Shown here piece after piece: positions 1 to 10,540 of a stretch of 64,000 nt of DNA. Source of the DNA: Arion vulgaris. Its lineage: Eukaryota > Mollusca > Gastropoda > Stylommatophora > Arionidae. The position numbers were made by a program, and so were the translations under genes. How positions within the stretch are numbered: position 1 is the first letter of the stretch; every line of letters begins with the position of its first letter. The stretch lies in contig CM036755.1 in NCBI GenBank assembly GCA_020796225.1, positions 38,698,806 through 38,762,805 on the forward strand. Reading direction: 5' to 3'. Under the pieces are notes generated by a model. It searched no databases and had not been told where the DNA came from. It saw only the letters and a program-made list of their open reading frames with translations.

Positions 1-62
1 ATAGGCCTACACGTGAATAATGTAAAAATGCAACAGACTCCAGAATTCAAATATCTCGGGAG

Positions 63-2294
63 CAGAGCCGGATTAGACCAGCGCGGGGCCCGTAGCAAAT
101 TTTAGCGCGGGCCCTAGGTTTTGTATGATAATAAATAATAAAACGCAACTTTTACAAACAAACTTGTCTCGATTTAATGTGAGCAAATTTAGAGATAATA
201 CTAGACAAATCAATTTCTCTAAGTAAATTACATTCAATGTTCATTAAGGTGAGGTTATTTAGACGATCTTGTCCCATCATGTTTCTTAACTCACTTTTTA
301 TACGCTTTAATGTTGAAAAAGAACGTTCTCCGCTGCAGTTAGTAATCATTAAAGACAAATAAATTCGAAAGACTATTTCTACATTTGGGAAACAAGACTC
401 TAATGAATTTTCCATTATAAGTTTATAAAATTGCAGTTCAAGGGCCTCATTCTTTTCGTTGCTAATAGCAGCAGCTACATTAGTTTTAAGAAGTTCAGCG
501 AACTGCACAAGTTCGTCGCCTAGGCTTTCTTCCAAATTCTCTTGGTAAGAGCTGACAATATTTGGAGTTCTTTTCAAGATCTCTTCTGCTGTAAGAGATT
601 TTAACTGCCGAAATGTTCCAAATACATCAGTCACTCTATGGTACGCTTCCATGCGTTTAGCTAAGGCAGAGAGTACATTATCAATTATGACAATAAACAC
701 CTGACTTTCAAATTTTTGTTTGGGTGTTTGATTTTCTACAACTTCATCGAGCGTAGTAGAGCCACTAAAATCGTCGTACTTAGTATTTCGCTTGCGTCGT
801 CGTGAAGTTTGTTGCTGATATTCTTGACAGTGAGTCAGGATTTTGGCTTTGGCCTCAATATCTGAAAATGTAGGCCGCATTGCTTGAACGTACCCGTGTA
901 ACGATTCATAAAGAGCATATCCCGTGTTAAGGTCTTGATCAGGTGACTGTAATGAAGCGTTCAAGCGTTCTAGAATTCCGTTCCATAAAATGCTAACTAT
1001 TCCCGTTTCCAACTTACTCATCTCCAAAACTAGCCCATACGCTTGATTACGACACTCTACCTTTTGATCCATGTTATTTGAGATGTCATCCAAAACGTGT
1101 TTGATAATGGTAAAACCACATAAAAGTGCTTTTGTCGCATCAGCTCGGGAAGACCACCTGGTGTCCGACAGTCTCTTCAAAGTCGGGAGTTTTGAACCTG
1201 TATCTTCCAGTGCTTTTGTAAGAATGCCCCATCGATAGGTAGAAGTGGAAAAGAATGTATAGAGACTTTCAACAAAATCGAAAAAATGGATGCTTCTATA
1301 CAACATTCTGCAGCACACTTCGCAACCAAATTCAGTGAATGTGCAAAGCAGGGAATGTATTCTGCGTACTTATTTATCTCCTTAATGCGTGCTTGTAAGC
1401 CGTTGTATTTCCCACTCATGTTGCTGGCATTGTCATAGCTTTGACCGCGATGGGTGCTTCGTAATTTAACCACTTAACATGACTATAACTCTGATTTAAA
1501 ACATTTGAATTCATTGAAAACGAAAATGATAGAAACTATTTTTAAAAATTAATTTCTCACTGAAACATAAAATTAGCTATGTAAAATAAAATAATAATAA
1601 AATAACAAGATGGGAGGATTTAAATACACTCAAAGTTAGCAGAACAAATAAAAATTACTCTCTGTGTCCGTTTGTGTGCTTCTCTGTAAAAGTATGCAGC
1701 TCTGTGTTGCGCTTCTTGTTGCGGCTCCTTCAAGTGTGTCCAAGTTTTCTGTTTAATCATTTGGCCCTTCCTCGCATTATTTTCTGGGACATCTAGTCGA
1801 GTGCAAAACAGTTTCTCACAAAAAACGTTGACATGAAATTTATTTAGGAGTGCCCAGATCTGCTCATGTCTTAGAACAATATTTCATACGCCCACTTGCA
1901 TTTATTTTAAACTAAGTTTCGCTCGCAAAAACTACTGAATGAACAGAGACTTGAACTGGGTTATGAGTCAAATTTAATTGTTCTTTTGTTCAAGCTTTCA
2001 AGTTTTCGTTTATTAGAAGCGTGTCACACAAGAGACACTCCTATACAAAAAAGTAAAAAAAAACTGTTACGTTGTTAATGAGCTCAGTGTGACCGCCCAA
2101 TTAAGTCCGAAATTGAGTAAACATGACCTTGGCCCTAACCTCAATAAAAAAAAAATGAAAGGGGAAATTATTACCCACCTCCCAAACTTGGTTCCTTGTT
2201 TATGACTAGTGACAACTTAGCTCCAGAGGCGGGCCCCCTAAAGCGCGGGGCCCGTAGCATTTGCTACTTCTGCTACTATGCTAATCCGGCTCTG
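63..2294 (-). mobile_element. hAT transposon, 2232 bp, with perfect 8-bp TSD
   Basis: The ends are inverted CAGAGCCGGATTAG (63-76 and 2281-2294). The 8-bp TSD CTCGGGAG sits at 55-62 and 2295-2302. hAT elements make 8-bp duplications and start with CAG-like ends. Subterminal GCGCGGGGCCCGTAG repeats are also inverted. 1474-2220 is AT-rich with no coding sequence that I can see. Confidence 0.93.
152..1473 (-). pseudogene. hAT transposase remnant (ZMYM1-like type)
   Basis: The N-side piece has GQSYDNASNMSG and IPCFAHSLNLVAKC, the RNase H-fold Asp and CxxH region. The C-side has SGERSFSTLKRIKSELRNMM, the hAT dimerisation motif. The two halves are in different frames, shifted at a T6 run near 1285. 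The amino-terminal zinc-finger part is missing, so the copy is inactive. Confidence 0.88.
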
Positions 2295-2900
2295 CTCGGG
2301 AGTATATTCACAACAGATGGAAAGATGAACAGAGAAATCTAGACTAGATGACAGAAGGCAAATGCAGTGACATACCAACTGTCACCACTATTAAAACATC
2401 CAAGCATTAACATGGCAGTCAAACGACAACTGATAAACTGCATATTTATTCCAACTCTCTGCTATCAGTGCCAAACATGGCCCCTGACTAAGACACAAGA
2501 AAGAAAGATTACAACATGTGAAATGAGATGTCTACGAAAAGCTGTCAACGTTACAAGGAGAGATATAGTGAGAAACGAGAATATCAGAAGCATGGTTGGT
2601 ACTATACCATGCATACAGTACATCAAGAAGCAAAGAATCAAGTGGTTCGGCCATCTAATGAGAATGGAACCACATTTACTACCATCACGTGCCTACAATA
2701 ATCGACACTCAGGGCGCAGAGCACGAGGCAGGCCAAGAACACGAAGGATAGATAACATTTCAAGAGTCCCTGCGAAAGCATGGGCTGGCAACGTCAAGCG
2801 CAACACACCTGGCACAAGATAGAAAACTTACTCTCCCCACGTCGCTTTACGACAAATGTGATAAAGATAAGATAAGAATTAGTGCGAAAAGATGTGACGA

Positions 2901-3123
2901 GCGTTTGACCGAATGGATTATAGCGCGACTCCCATGCGGTAGACCTGTATTTAATCCACGGTATGGTCAAGGATTTGTCTCTATTGTAGGCATAAAAGAA
3001 AAATCCTAACACGAGCAGCTTCACGGCAACTGCACTAGAGCCACTAAATTCCCTAGGCTCCCGTCCCACCTGTCCTACACCGCCCTAAAAAGCGGTACTA
3101 CAGGAAGTAACGATAGTTGTTTC
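2901..3123 (+). mobile_element. SINE-3 copy (tRNA-like head)
   Basis: It matches 34463-34685 over the whole length. The head GACCGAATGGATTA.. and a B-box-like ATTTAATCCACGG resemble a tRNA; the body ends in GTAACGATAGTT. Confidence 0.75.
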
Positions 3124-3214
3124 TTAGTTCAAAAAGATGGAGGAAAATTAAGTTTTACAACACTTTGATTTACGTTGTTCTAGAAGGAGGAGTAGGACCT
3201 ACATATTTTGATAT

Positions 3215-3555
3215 TTGATCATGTAGACATATCGGCTACCATTCTGCAAGAACTGTTATTCCCATCCTCTTTGACCTTTCCCTCACAATTAGAAGTAAAC
3301 AAAGTTCCAGTACAATATTCTCCAAACAGCCCACCATCATCATCAGGTGCCGTCTCCACATCGAAGGTTGGCTGCAATGAATTTCCAGCATCCTCTGTCT
3401 TTCGCCTTGGTGTTGCACTCTGCCAGACTGTAACCTGTCCATTTCTCCCACTTATCTCTTGGTCTTCCTCTTGCTCTTCCCCCCTCAACTTTCCCCCCTC
3501 TAGTAAAGATTTTATCATGGTGTCATGTCTTTTATGTGCCCAAAATATGTTATTT
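3215..3555 (-). pseudogene. LINE RT C-terminal fragment
   Basis: The minus strand reads HKRHDTMIKSLLEGG, WQSATPRRKTEDAG and APDDDGG, the familiar tail of a LINE RT, frameshifted in the Arg-rich stretch. Confidence 0.6.
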
Positions 3556-3639
3556 GTCTAAATTTTATATCTTTTAATAATTGTTTTTTTATCCTATTTT
3601 TCCTAAAACTTGTTTTCTTTTTTTCTGTCCATCGAAATG

Positions 3640-4241
3640 GGGGGAAGACCAGTAAAACTTTAAATCAAACACGCAAACAAATACTATATTTTTAAAAAAA
3701 TACGAAACAGTGACAATAAACAGCAACGTTTCGACCAACAAGGCCTTTATCAAAAAACAAACAAACAGGGTAAAATTAAAAAAAACACAAATGGACGAAA
3801 ATACCAACGTATCTAAAGGAAAAACTGGAATAAAACGAATAACAAATAAATGTAACACAAAAAACACACATAAAAACTAGAAATAGAACGGAAAAAAACA
3901 ATGAAACATCTAGTAAAATATAAATTGAATACATGCAACATATAAAAGATTACAAAGCATGGGAAGAGAAAGTACTAAAAACATAAGAATGAATACATCA
4001 ACATATACCCATATAGATTACAAAACATGGGAGAAAGTAAAGAAGCATAAGAATGAATACGTTGAGCCCCGGTTTCAAAAAGGGACCATACAAAGAAATC
4101 AACCGATTCTCCAGGTGCTCATCATCAAGGAACATGATCGGATGGGTGTGACCTGGACATCGCAAGCTCCTGAATGGCCAGTATCATTGAAATGGGTAGC
4201 TACAGGGGTCACAGAGCATTGGCGTATATCGCGCAAGTGTT
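3640..4241 (-). mobile_element. Penelope-like element, inverted 3' copy
   Basis: The reverse complement of 4060-4241 matches the forward PLE GIY-YIG region at 6620-6800, and 3650-4050 matches its 3' tail including TCGAAACGTTGC. It directly abuts the forward copy, giving the partial inverted arrangement seen in Penelope insertions. Confidence 0.85.
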
Positions 4242-4342
4242 GGGCGAATCGGTCACTCTTGTGTCAACTTTCTTGACATCACTATCACTATCAGCCTATC
4301 CACCATCACTACATCAGTATACTACAAGCCTACTGATGCACA

Positions 4343-5971
4343 CAGAACGCCCGCAGAAAATTTTCTAGGGAGGGGCAAAATATTTTTAGTAATGTTTTAA
4401 TGTAGTTTTAATTTACTGTAGCGTATTTGTATGGTGAACGAACGGACAGGACACTGTAGTAATGAAGGGCATACTGTAGCAACCAAATTTTTATTAACAC
4501 AATATATGTATATAACCAAAAATATTACAACATAAATTTAAAATAAAATGTATTCTTTAAACAAGAACTGGAGTCGTCTGTTATCGCTACCAAACATATC
4601 TACAATTTTGTCCATAAAGTCTTTTTGTTGCAGTTCACTTTGTCTCTGTGTACGCTTAACATGCACAATCCAGACAGACGTTCATCTGACATTGTAGATC
4701 TAAGCCATGTTTTTACACGACGTAATGTGCTGAACGAACGCTCCACCGTACATGTTGTTGCTGGTAATGTTAGCAAAACTAGTAAGGCACACCTGACACT
4801 CGGATAAAACTTTGTAAAAGGTAACAAGTCGATGCAATCTTGGCTATTGTATTCTCGCGTTTTCCAAAAATCAAACCAACTCAAGGCTTCAGTTTCAAAA
4901 TTATCAATGTGGTATACCTGATTAATAGTAGACATTATATCCTTAAACTGTTGACGATTCAGTTTGCACAATTTCGAAGGATGTAGCAACGCTAAGTTAA
5001 ATTGTGCACTGTTGGCTTCACAAAATCGACTCTCCATTGAGTTAATTAGAGAATCTAAGTATGGAATGTAAACTGTTTGTCTGAAGTACTCTTCAACACT
5101 TATGGTTCCCGGATTATTTCGATGCTTTGTCTTCCACAATGTCTTGGGATAATCAGTTCAATATCCACTTTCTGTGCGAGTTGTACTGTTTTCTCAAAAA
5201 TATCCCTGAAATAGTTGTCGGAATCACCTCGGTGAAGTTTTACTACACTGAGCAGGTTTTGAACTTGCAGTTGGACTTCTGGAAGATCAACGTGAACAGC
5301 TTGAAGAGCCTGAGTAACTGGTTCCAGTATGGCAGAGTACTGCAAATAATATTGAGACAAAATAAAACAGGCTGGACTTTGATGAACAATATAACTGATG
5401 TGCAGCCTGTCGTGTATTTCCACTTGCATGCAATGAAAATTCTTCCAGTTGACAATAAATATCTTCAAATTTACTATAAAAAAATCCGAATACTTTTATA
5501 CTTGCTTGTCCATCTTGTCTCACACAGAAGAGGAATATTTGGGACAGAGGACCTCCTTTTTGGGCTTTCACGAAAAATGTAATAATTGCTTTGATAGTAC
5601 CAATAGTATTTCGTATCACTGCAACATTATTAAGATCATTTACTACGAGATTCAGTCTATGCGAGGCACAGTGAACAAAGGCAGCCTTGGGGTAAATACT
5701 TCAAATTTTTGCCTGAACACCATTTTCTTTTCCGGCCATTATCGAGCACCCATCATAACCTTGACCCAGCAGATTATTAAGGAGAAGACCAAATGTTTTG
5801 CAATGTTGAATAATACAATCAGATATCGTGGCGATGACATCTTATAGGCAAACGTTCTGTCTTTCCACACTTTCTTTATGCTAACACAAAGTGATTTAAA
5901 ATAAAGTAACATTATTTGACTATTTCAATCAATCCAGGGCAAGTGCCCCCTTGCCTCTGCGGGCGCCCATG
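4343..5971 (-). mobile_element. hAT element, 1629 bp, inserted in the PLE
   Basis: An exact 8-bp TSD GATGCACA lies at 4335-4342 and 5972-5979. The imperfect inverted ends share CGCCCGCAG. Removing the element and one TSD restores the PLE reading frame (KPTDAH then SFLLY). Confidence 0.92.
4600..5850 (-). pseudogene. hAT transposase remnant (P52rIPK/THAP-type)
   Basis: The order on the minus strand is GYDGCSIMAGKENGV near 5760, VHCASHRLNLVVNDL near 5660, a middle part in several frames, then LPATTCTVERSFSTLRRVKT (dimerisation domain) near 4750. Stops and frameshifts interrupt it, so it is inactive. Confidence 0.85.
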
Positions 5972-5979
5972 GATGCACA

Positions 5980-6871
5980 TAGTTTTCTTCTTTATACCTC
6001 TTCCCATTCCCAGGCTTGTCGTGATTCTTTACCATTCTCTCAACTCTTGCGCCTTCGTCGCCTCTGTAGCGAGGACGACGATTTCCTCGATAGAGCTCAC
6101 GAGATGCTGGATTTCTTTCGTAAGCGCTTATACCCGGATAAGGTGCTTGCTTCTGCTATGCCGCGCGTTCAGCAAATTTCTCGCCAGGAGGCTCTCTCTA
6201 ACCAGCATAGAACTTCCAATTCTGACAGGGTGAAACTTGTCTTAACTTTCCACCCTCATAGTTCCCTTGTGAAGAAAGTCTTATTCCGTCATCTCTCCAT
6301 TCTTCAGTCTAATCCTGAGACACGTTCAATCTTCCAACACTATCCTTTGGTGGCGTACAGACGGGACAGAAGCCTTAAGGATATGTTGGTTCACAGTCGC
6401 CTCAAGCCTAATATCCAGAATCATTTTGGCACCATCCAGTGTGGCCGTCGGCGCTGCAACACTTGTGCTTATGTAATACAGACCCGCACGGTGTCTTTTC
6501 CAAAAGCCACGTTCGTTGTTGAAGACAGTTTCACGTGCGAGTCCCGTAATATTATCTATGCCATTATCTGCAAGCGGTGCAACAAGGTCTATATTGGGGA
6601 AACCGGCAGGAGACTCAGTGACCAATTCGCCCAACACTTGCGCGATATACGCCAATGCTCTGTGACCCCTGTAGCTACCCATTTCAATGATACTGGCCAT
6701 TCAGGAGCTTGCGATGTCCAGGTCACAGCCATCCGATCATGTTCCTCTGATGATCGTAGTCGATTTGCTCTGGAGAATCGGTTGATTTCTTTGTATGGTA
6801 CCTTGCGACCACGCGGCTCAACGTATTACATTCTTATGCTTCTTAGTACTTTCTCTTCCCATGCTTTGTAA
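5980..6871 (+). pseudogene. PLE RT C-terminus with GIY-YIG endonuclease
   Basis: An open frame of about 297 codons after the hAT junction: LPFSQLLRLRRLCS, LTFHPHSSLVKKVL, GTIQCGRRRCNTC (CCHC-like cysteines), then KVYIGETGRRLSDQF and RFALENRLISLYGTL. GIY-YIG plus this RT end is diagnostic of Penelope-like retroelements. The upstream RT palm is missing here. Confidence 0.9.
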
Positions 6872-7254
6872 TCTATATGGGTATATTTTGCATGTATTAC
6901 ATTCTTATGCTTCTTAGTACTTTCTCTTCCCATGCTTTGTAATCTATATGGGTATATGTTGCATGTATTCAAGTTATATATTTACTAGATGTTTCATTGT
7001 TTCTTTTCCGTTCTATTTCTAGTTTTTATGTGTGTTTTTTGTGTTACATTTATTTCGTTATTCGTTTTTATTCCAGATTTTCCTTAGATACGTTGGTATT
7101 TGGTCGTCCATTTGTGTTACATTTTAATTTGTCACTCCTGTTTGTTCGTTTGCTTGATAAAGGCCTTGTTGGTCGAAACGTTGCTGTTTATTGTCACTGT
7201 TTCTGTATTTTGTAAAACTATAGTACTTTGTTTGTACGTGTTTCGCTATTTTTC

Positions 7255-7365
7255 TGTCCATGAAACTCTGCCTATTCTTCTATATATCCACATCTCAAAT
7301 GCATCAATTCTGTCTTCCAACTGCTTGTTCATTGTCCATGTTTCCGAGCCATACATTCATATAGG
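7255..7365 (-). pseudogene. LINE RT C-terminal snippet
   Basis: The minus strand reads MYGSETWTMNKQLEDRIDAF, the standard YGSETW motif of LINE RT tails. Confidence 0.6.
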
Positions 7366-7419
7366 ATATATATATATATATATATAGCATTTGATCATTC
7401 TCATTTTTATCCTGTTTGT

Positions 7420-7505
7420 AATTTATTTGGATGTCAGTAACCTCATACTAGTGAAATTATGCTTGACCAGATGTCAGTAACCTTCTCATACTATTGAAAT
7501 TATGC
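7420..7505 (+). repeat. Two ~40-bp tandem units
   Basis: The unit ATGTCAGTAACC..GAAATTATGCTTGA occurs twice just before the U2-like sequence. Confidence 0.6.
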
Positions 7506-7508
7506 TTG

Positions 7509-7798
7509 ATCGCTTCTCGGCCTTTTGGCGAAGATCAAAGTGTAGTATCTGTATCGCTTGATATCTGTCCGTGGCTCATTATATGGGTTTACAAAGATAT
7601 CAGCTTGTGTTACGGAACTAGTGCCCATTTGATCGAAGCCGAAGGTCGGAAGCCTTCATTAAATGCCACATGGCTACCCTTGTACAAAACTAGGAGTGCC
7701 ATCGATCGAAGGATTGATGGGGCTTGATAGTTATAAACGTTTTCACGTTCCTGTGTACGGGTCCACCTGGTATGGCACATCTGGGACGGGCCTCATAA
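7509..7798 (+). ncRNA. U2 snRNA-like sequence (divergent or pseudogene)
   Basis: The first ~50 bases match U2 almost exactly: ATCGCTTCTCGGCCTTTTGG, AAGATCAAAGTGTAGTATCTG, including the GTAGTA branch-point recognition element. The far end ACCTGGTATGGC..GGGACGGGCC resembles U2 stem-loop IV. The total is about 290 nt against the usual ~190, because the middle is long and unlike U2. It is followed by an A-rich tail (7796-7830), as in a retroposed copy. Confidence 0.7.
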
Positions 7799-7903
7799 AA
7801 AAATAAAAAAATAAATATTGAAATTATCATTGACCTACAGCCTACCAAAAAACATAATGATAACAGCCTACCAAAGAAAAGAAAATAAAGATTGTAAAAC
7901 GTT

Positions 7904-8142
7904 TTAAAGCCAAAGGATTGACTTCACTGCATCGGGTTTTACTCCATATGGCTTGGTCCCTCTTTGCAGAAATGGCATGCCACCTGCCGAAAGCATTGCA
8001 CAAAGTACGAACTCCGTAGCCCCGGCAACAATCCTAGGAGTCTCTGGAAAAAATACACTCGTGAACAGAAGGTGGGGTCCGGATTCGAACTGACGATCTT
8101 CGACTCGCAAGGCAAGGGCTTAACCACTTAGCCACAGAGACA
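7904..8142 (-). mobile_element. SINE-1 copy (tRNA-derived)
   Basis: The minus-strand head TCTCTGTGGCTAAGTGG and B box GTTCGAATCC are tRNA-like. The body includes the CACTCGTGAACAG and GCTACGGAGTTCGTACTTTG stretches shared with seven other copies. Confidence 0.85.
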
Positions 8143-8144
8143 TG

Positions 8145-8292
8145 AAACAACTGCATCAAGAACAGCCTTAAGAAAATGAACAGCTTACAAATTGCATGCA
8201 TTCGAACAAGCACACACACGATCACTACAACCCTCCCTTCAACACTTCTATAAAGAAGTAAATGGTGGAAGAGAAGAAGAAGGAGTGAAATA
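8145..8292 (+). mobile_element. LINE-c 3' end
   Basis: GCATCAAGAACAGCCTTA.. to AGTAAATGGTGGAAGAG and a (GAA)n tail, matching 41580-41720. Confidence 0.75.
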
Positions 8293-8334
8293 TGTTTCCA
8301 AGTATGAACGTTTTTTTAAAAATAATTTACATTA

Positions 8335-8480
8335 CGCGTAGTCATGGCGGTTAATATGGGTACCTCTGACTTGTTTTTGCGTGAAGATTGCTTTCCCGAT
8401 CATCAGTGTCCCTCACCACATATGCGAGCCTTACTCCGACTTCTCTCTCGATCTCCGCCTAGACAGATGAGCCAAATTTT
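8335..8480 (+). repeat. Dispersed repeat C
   Basis: Similar to 30925-31055 and 51135-51310 (GTGAAGATTGCTTTCC.. GTGTCCCTCACCA.. GCGAGCCTTACTC). No coding sense was found. Confidence 0.6.
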
Positions 8481-8507
8481 CTCATAAATACTGTTGTTTT
8501 TAGGGAC

Positions 8508-8845
8508 TCCGTCCCTCCGTACAGCTTCTGAAGTTCTGTGCTATCGGGCCATGTTTCGTTTCCCAGGCCTGCTAACAACTGGCAGTCTTGCAGTATGTGT
8601 TCTGCCGTCATGTCTGCCTTTTCACAGTGGCACAGTTAGTTGTGCCAATTTTAAATTTGTTGAACATGTGTGGGCTCCGCCCTCCGTACAGCTTCTGAAG
8701 TTCTGTGCTATCTGGCCATGTTTCGTTTCCCAGGCCTGCTAACAACTGGCAGTCTTGCAGTATGTGTTCTGCCGTCATGTCTGCCTTTTCACAGTGGCAC
8801 AAGTTAGTTGTGCCAATTTTAAATTTGTTGAACATGTGTGCCCGA
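8508..8845 (-). repeat. LINE RNase H-tail fragment, tandemly duplicated (167 bp)
   Basis: Two units, from 8513 and from 8680, are nearly identical. The minus strand reads CHCEKADMTAEHILQDCQLL, the Cys/His segment near the end of RNase H-bearing LINE proteins, so a LINE piece was duplicated after insertion. Confidence 0.75.
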
Positions 8846-9016
8846 AGCCTGTTAACTCCGACTTCAGGGTACTTCTAATTTAGATGCCAAAGTAAAGGAT
8901 TGGTGTCACATGTAGTTCAACAGCGTCCTGTGTACACGTTTTTAAACTATTTGTCAAAATGGTTTGTCTATTGCATGTATCTTGGCGGGTGCGTCGTTAT
9001 TGTCATGTGATGTTTT

Positions 9017-9219
9017 GTTTTTTCCCGATCCAGAAGCACTTGAGCTTTTCAGCTCTTCGGATCGGTGCCATGAACATCGTAACCCTTCGGTTCGGTGTCA
9101 CGAACACCGTAAATCTGGGAATCTGTGGCTTTTTCTGCCATCCCGCGGAATTGAACCCGCACACACAGAGGATAGTCACCCGTAGTCCAACGCGCTACGA
9201 ACACGCTGGGCAGACGGGC
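9017..9219 (-). mobile_element. SINE-2 copy with 13-bp TSD
   Basis: The TSD CATGTGATGTTTT lies at 9004-9016 and 9220-9232. The minus-strand tRNA-like head has GTTCGTAGCGCGTTGG and B box GGTTCAATTCC, and the 3' end GATCGGGAAAAAA is adjacent to the TSD. Confidence 0.9.
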
Positions 9220-9322
9220 CATGTGATGTTTTAAAAACATGATGTGGAAATATATGATGGAAGTGTAATTATTTTCTTTCATTTTTGTGCGGGTGAAATT
9301 TTCATTTGTACTTTCGGTCCAT

Positions 9323-9565
9323 CTGTGTGGTGCCGGGACCCGTAAGGGAAGCAAAGAATAGTACCACAACGACCTACAGGGCATGTTGTAAGAGGTGACT
9401 GATGTAGGACCTAGGGAAGCTATTGTAGTAATTAAAAAGCATCGCTCAGATCGGATGTGCTGGTCTACCTGTAGGCGCATAACTGGCACAACGTACAATC
9501 GTTCTTAGGCTCAGATCACATACAAATCACACAGAATCGATATGGAGCGTTTTAAGAAGAAGTAC
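9323..9565 (+). mobile_element. SINE-A copy
   Basis: Full-length member: a GTGTGGTGCCGGG head, AAAGAATAGTACCAC, the hairpin GTTG..CAAC-like core, GTAGGCGCATAACTGGC, and a GATATGGAGCG end with a GAAGAAG tail. Confidence 0.85.
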
Positions 9566-9765
9566 TTGCAGTCTGTCGGGGTGTTAATTTTCCCGCATTT
9601 TCTTGTCTCATTTATTCAGTGTGTTGTGTATCATGTGTTTTCTGTTATGTGTGCAGCTTTCTGGTCATATTTGTGTTTGAAAACTTCTGCGTTGTTCGTC
9701 TTTTGCTTTGTTTCTGCATAGCCATATGAGGTATCTAAAATCTGCTAGCAGTGTGAGGTTTATTT
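9566..9765. other. No recognised feature
   Basis: T-rich unique-looking sequence. I see no coding or repeat signal. Confidence 0.4.
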
Positions 9766-9767
9766 TC

Positions 9768-10320
9768 CGTGAACTGGCAGGACAAAATTCCAGATAACGA
9801 AGTACTCACAAGAGCAAAGATCCCAAGCGTCAACACCCTGTTGCAGAAGGCCCAAGTGAGATGGGCCAGTCACATTGCTCGGATGCCTGATAAACGCATC
9901 CCAAAACAGTTCATGTATGGTGAACTTGAAAGGGGCAGACATTGAGCTGGTGGACAGAAAAAACGCTTTAAAGACACTCTTAAAGTGTCTCTGAAATGCA
10001 TCGATATAGACACCACATGCTGGGAATCCCTTGCACAAGATCGTGACGCTGTAACAACACACGAGGAACCCGCATAGCTGAGAATCATCGTGCCGTTGAG
10101 GCACAGAGAAAATGAGCTGCGTGAAAAGACAGAACACACAACACTCACATGTCTAATCTTGATCACGTATGCCCCACCTGTGGTAAGGATTGTGTTCTAG
10201 GATTGGACTCTACAATCCTCCACACACACAGAGAGATGCAGCAGCACATTTATGAGACTGGTGTCATCATCACTTGCGATGGACGGCTATTACATTTTCC
10301 ATGAACTTCTGTTCCGTCTG
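9768..10320 (+). pseudogene. LINE-d RT C-terminal fragment
   Basis: Plus strand: DKIPDNEVLTRAKIPSVNTL, KAQVRWASHIARMPDKRIPK, KKRFKDTLKVSLKCIDID, CWESLAQDRDAV and a terminal zinc-finger-like CPTCGKDC. Internal stops are present. An inverted copy lies at 22990-23420. Confidence 0.8.
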
Positions 10321-10339
10321 TGTGCGGGATTATGTCCCG

Positions 10340-10470
10340 TGTGCACAATGAGAATTGTTGGCTAAAGATGGTCTTGAACCTTGACATTTGGCCTTACTTG
10401 GGATTGATCCTGGATCTCCTAAATGGGACCCAGTGCTCTATTCCATTTGGCCAGACGCTACACTCACGCT
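10340..10470 (-). mobile_element. Possible tRNA-derived SINE fragment
   Basis: The minus strand has GGCCAAATGGAATAGAGCAC and B-box-like GGATCAATCCC. There is only one copy in the window. Confidence 0.3.
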
Positions 10471-10540
10471 CTAAGGTGCAAAGAACATAGAGACCACAAC
10501 GAGTGGTTTAACCAAGTGGTTAATGTAGAGTGAATGAAAC

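Larger units (their letters stand above)
1..2822 (+). pseudogene. LINE reverse-transcriptase C-terminal fragment split by a hAT element
   Basis: Bases 1-62 read VKMQQTPEFKYLGS and 2303 onward continue IFTTDGKMNREI. Then come TLCYQCQTWPLTKTQERK and KKQRIKWFGHLMRMEP, the typical carboxy end of invertebrate endonuclease-RT elements. The 5' part lies outside the window. A GATAAGATAAGA tail follows at 2864-2878. Confidence 0.85.
4243..7230 (+). mobile_element. Penelope-like element, forward copy interrupted by a hAT
   Basis: RT-end coding VNFLDITITI..TSVYYKPTDAH (4250-4342) continues at 5980 with SFLLYTSSHSQ. It runs to the GIY-YIG domain and a tail with TTGATAAAGGCC..GGTCGAAACG (7154-7184). A 71-bp tandem duplication lies at 6823-6965. 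5'-truncated. Confidence 0.88.

Noticed and set aside
152..1318. 388-codon minus ORF as a host ZMYM1-like gene
   Set aside because: It lies inside an element with hAT ends and an 8-bp TSD, is frameshifted and lacks its amino end, so it is a transposase remnant.
3219..3561. Overlapping ORFs on both strands as small genes
   Set aside because: The minus strand is a LINE RT tail; the plus-strand ORF is its shadow.
5951..6871. GIY-YIG ORF as a host nuclease gene
   Set aside because: RT-end residues precede the nuclease, and other tail copies occur in the window. It is a Penelope-like element; the first ~10 codons come from the hAT end.
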